Below are positions 59,762 to 64,000 of a stretch of 64,000 nucleotides of DNA, one piece after another. The translations under genes and the position numbers were made by a program. The DNA lies in contig NZ_CP070356.1 of NCBI RefSeq assembly GCF_016919445.1, positions 1,892,001 to 1,956,000 of the forward strand, in the 5' to 3' direction. Positions within the stretch are counted from its first letter, which is position 1, and each line of letters starts with the position of its first letter. Under the pieces are notes generated by a model, which had not been told where the DNA came from, made no database searches, and saw only the letters and a list, made by a program, of their open reading frames with translations. The DNA is from Pseudomonas sp. PDNC002. GTDB lineage: Bacteria; Pseudomonadota; Gammaproteobacteria; Pseudomonadales; Pseudomonadaceae.

Positions 59762-60799
59762 TCAGGCCGAAGGCAGGCTGATGCGCTGGCCGGCGACCAG
59801 CAGGGCGAGGCGGGCGAGACTGTTCCAGACGTTGCCGGGAGCCTGGCCCTTGATCTGTGCATCGATCAGTTGGGCGTCCTGCAGCATCTGGTTCCAGCGT
59901 TGCGCGGTGTGCCGTTGCAGGGCTTTGCTCATCAGCGGGCGGCGCTTGTCCCAGATCGGCGGGCGGGCCTGGCTGAAGGCCTTGTCCAGCGGAACGCCCT
60001 GGCTGAACTGCTGGGCGAGGCTGGCGAGCACGCGGATTTCCCGGGCCAGCGCCCAGAGGATCACCGGCGGCTCCACGCCTTCGCCGCGCAAGCCTTCGAG
60101 CACGCGCAGGCAGTGGGCGGCTTCACCGTTGAGGGCGGCATCGATCAGGCCGAAGACGTCGAAGCGCGCACTGTCCGCGACCGCGGCTTGCACCGTGGCG
60201 GCATCGATCTGCTGGCCATCGGCGAGCAACTTGAGCTTTTCGATTTCCTGGGCGGCGGCCAGCAGGTTGCCTTCCACCCGCGCGGCGATCAGGTCCACCG
60301 CTTCCTGGCTGGCGGCGAGGCCGGCCTGGGACAGGCGCTGGCGAATCCACTGCGGCAGCTGGTGCACGTCGATGGGCCAGATCTGGATGAACTGCGCGAC
60401 GTCGCCGTCGATCAGGGCCTTGGCCCACTTGGTCTTCTGCGTGCTGCCATCGAGCTTGGGCAGGCTGACCAGCAGGACGGTGTCCTCCGGCGGGCGCTGG
60501 AGGTACTCCTGGAGGATGGCCGCACCCTTGTCGCCGGGCTTGCCGGAAGGCAGGCGCAGTTCGATCAGGCGTTTCTCGGCGAACAGCGACAGGCTGGCGC
60601 CGGCTTCGAGCAGCTGGCCCCAGTCGAAGTTGGCTTCGGCGTTGAATACCTGGCGCTCGCTGAAGTCGCGCTGGCGGCACGTTGCGCGAATGGCGTCACA
60701 GGCTTCCTGGCACAGCAGCGGCTCGTCGCCGCTGACGACATAGACCGAGGCCAGGTTGCCCTGCAGGTGTTTGGCGAGTTGTCCGGGATTCAGCTTCAT
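59762..60799 (-). CDS. holA: DNA polymerase III subunit delta
   Basis: Clamp-loader delta subunit of 345 residues that opens the beta clamp. MKLNPGQLAKHLQG, LASVYVVSGDEPLLCQEACDAIR, the AAA+-like domains with QWIRQRLSQAG, and a C-terminal collar with LWALAREIRVLASLAQQF are typical. The ATG follows an intrinsic terminator by only five bases and has no visible Shine-Dalgarno sequence. It is downstream of lptE and leuS on the same strand. Confidence 0.96.
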   Translation of the reverse strand: MKLNPGQLAKHLQGNLASVYVVSGDEPLLCQEACDAIRATCRQRDFSERQVFNAEANFDWGQLLEAGASLSLFAEKRLIELRLPSGKPGDKGAAILQEYLQRPPEDTVLLVSLPKLDGSTQKTKWAKALIDGDVAQFIQIWPIDVHQLPQWIRQRLSQAGLAASQEAVDLIAARVEGNLLAAAQEIEKLKLLADGQQIDAATVQAAVADSARFDVFGLIDAALNGEAAHCLRVLEGLRGEGVEPPVILWALAREIRVLASLAQQFSQGVPLDKAFSQARPPIWDKRRPLMSKALQRHTAQRWNQMLQDAQLIDAQIKGQAPGNVWNSLARLALLVAGQRISLPSA

Positions 60800-60803
60800 G
60801 ATG

Positions 60804-60829
60804 AAAAAGGGGCCGGTGTGTCCGGCCCC
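60804..60829 (-). terminator. Intrinsic terminator abutting the holA start
   Basis: GGGGCCGG (60809-60816) and CCGGCCCC (60822-60829) form an 8-bp GC helix with a five-base loop, followed in the leftward transcript by UUUUU (60808-60804). It lies six bases after the lptE stop and five before holA. Confidence 0.85.
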
Positions 60830-60835
60830 TGTCTG

Positions 60836-61450
60836 TCAGTCGGCTTTCTTGAATTCGATCGGCGACTGCTGCGGCTGGGCCTTGGCGGCTTCGGCCGCGG
60901 CCTTCGCGGCGTCAGCTTCGGCCTTGGCCTTGGCTTCCGCCTTGCGTTGCAGGTCATCCAGCTGGGCCGGGGTGATCATCTGCAGGCGCATGGCCATTTG
61001 CTGGACCAGGTCGCGGCGCATTTCTTCGCGAATCTGCGCAGCTTCCTGGTCGGAGCCGATCAGGTTGTTCTCGTCCTGCACGTAGACCTTGCGCACCTGT
61101 ACCTGGCCGTTCATCAGCAGCAGGTCGTCGGCGCCACGGATCTCGTAGTCCAGGGTGTTGGTCAATTGGTTCTCCGCGCTACGCGCCGAGCTGGTGTAGC
61201 TGACGGTGCGGGTGGTCACGTCCTCGCGAGCGAGAATGACGTGGTAGGGCGCACGCGAAATGACTTTCACGCCGCTGCCTTCGAGCACCTGCTGGAGTTG
61301 CTTGACGGTTTCGCCGTAAGCGTTGCGCGCGCTCAGATCCACTTCCTTGAGCGCAAAGGTCGTATCGCCCAGACCGCGCAGATGGAAACCGCAAGCGGTC
61401 AGAACGCTGGCCAGGCCGATCAGCGCAAGGCTGGTCAGGATACGTTTCAT
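60836..61450 (-). CDS. lptE: LPS-assembly lipoprotein LptE
   Basis: Outer-membrane lipoprotein of 204 residues that plugs LptD and helps LPS insertion. The lipobox is LTAC (residues 18-21, [13 protein letters not shown]), and the GFHLRG start of the mature protein is a strong LptE mark, followed by [38 protein letters not shown] in parts. The C-terminus is an alanine/lysine-rich coiled tail ([20 protein letters not shown]), longer than the enteric form. ATG 61450 with GAGGAA is chosen; a TTG at 61453 is in frame. It lies between leuS and holA. Confidence 0.95.
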   Translation of the reverse strand: MKRILTSLALIGLASVLTACGFHLRGLGDTTFALKEVDLSARNAYGETVKQLQQVLEGSGVKVISRAPYHVILAREDVTTRTVSYTSSARSAENQLTNTLDYEIRGADDLLLMNGQVQVRKVYVQDENNLIGSDQEAAQIREEMRRDLVQQMAMRLQMITPAQLDDLQRKAEAKAKAEADAAKAAAEAAKAQPQQSPIEFKKAD

Positions 61451-61521
61451 CAAGCTTCCTCACTCCTGTTGGTCCGTGGCACGAAGGTGCCACGGGCGAT
61501 TGCTCATTTTCCAGCGTTGAT

Positions 61522-64000
<2,479 letters not shown>

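Overview
The window is GC-rich chromosomal DNA from a Pseudomonas, most likely of the P. aeruginosa lineage. The codon use, the REP-type intergenic repeats and the gene order all fit. From memory of PAO1, the stretch from the OmpW/OprG gene through the zinc operon and the riboflavin genes to the BtuF-like gene (about 15.9-33.0 kb) follows PA4067-PA4045, and the stretch from proA back to leuS (about 40.3-64.0 kb) follows PA4007-PA3987. That synteny is recollection, not a search.

Layout. 0-7.7 kb is cobalamin and cobalt: cobN (cut by the left edge) and cobW read leftward, cbtB-cbtA and cobE-cobM read rightward, and two divergent cobalamin riboswitches lie between them. 7.8-15.9 kb holds a MocR regulator, the oxidase assembly protein CcoG, sulfite reductase cysI with its DUF934 partner (which carries an in-frame REP pair), two nucleotide-sugar-type SDR proteins and a SirB2 protein. 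15.9-20 kb is an OmpW porin with an ANR-like promoter and a four-gene zinc operon behind a Zur-like box. 20-33 kb carries a thioredoxin/TPR protein, nrdR, the riboflavin genes (ribD, FMN riboswitch, ribE, ribBA, ribH, with ribA further on), nusB, thiL, pgpA, and small envelope or periplasmic genes ending in a BtuF-like protein. 33-40 kb is a mixed block: an MDR oxidoreductase with a monooxygenase and a divergent LysR gene, a DedA-PAP2 fusion, a 3-methyladenine glycosylase, a methyltransferase and an alpha/beta hydrolase.

40.3-51.6 kb is a dense block of overlapping genes for cell-wall elongation and lipoylation: proA, nadD, rsfS, rlmH, mrdA (PBP2), rodA, mltB, rlpA, dacC, ybeD, lipB, lipA. 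51.6-59.7 kb is the accessory part. It has an AT-richer stretch without recognisable genes, an orphan FimH-like tip adhesin, candidate structured RNAs, two unrecognised small genes, a second MltB-type transglycosylase, arfA with a terminator inside its coding sequence, a DUF4303 gene, a YciI-like gene and an MFS transporter. The right end is holA, lptE and leuS (cut by the edge).

The most unusual items are the REP pair inside the DUF934 gene, the terminator/structured-RNA leader at 53.9-54.2 kb ahead of two unknown genes, the orphan two-domain adhesin, the non-stop arfA design, an upstream ORF coupling the FMN riboswitch to ribE, and a second 110-120 bp inverted-pair repeat family whose copies share loop sequence. 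I saw no tRNA, rRNA, CRISPR array, insertion sequence or prophage.
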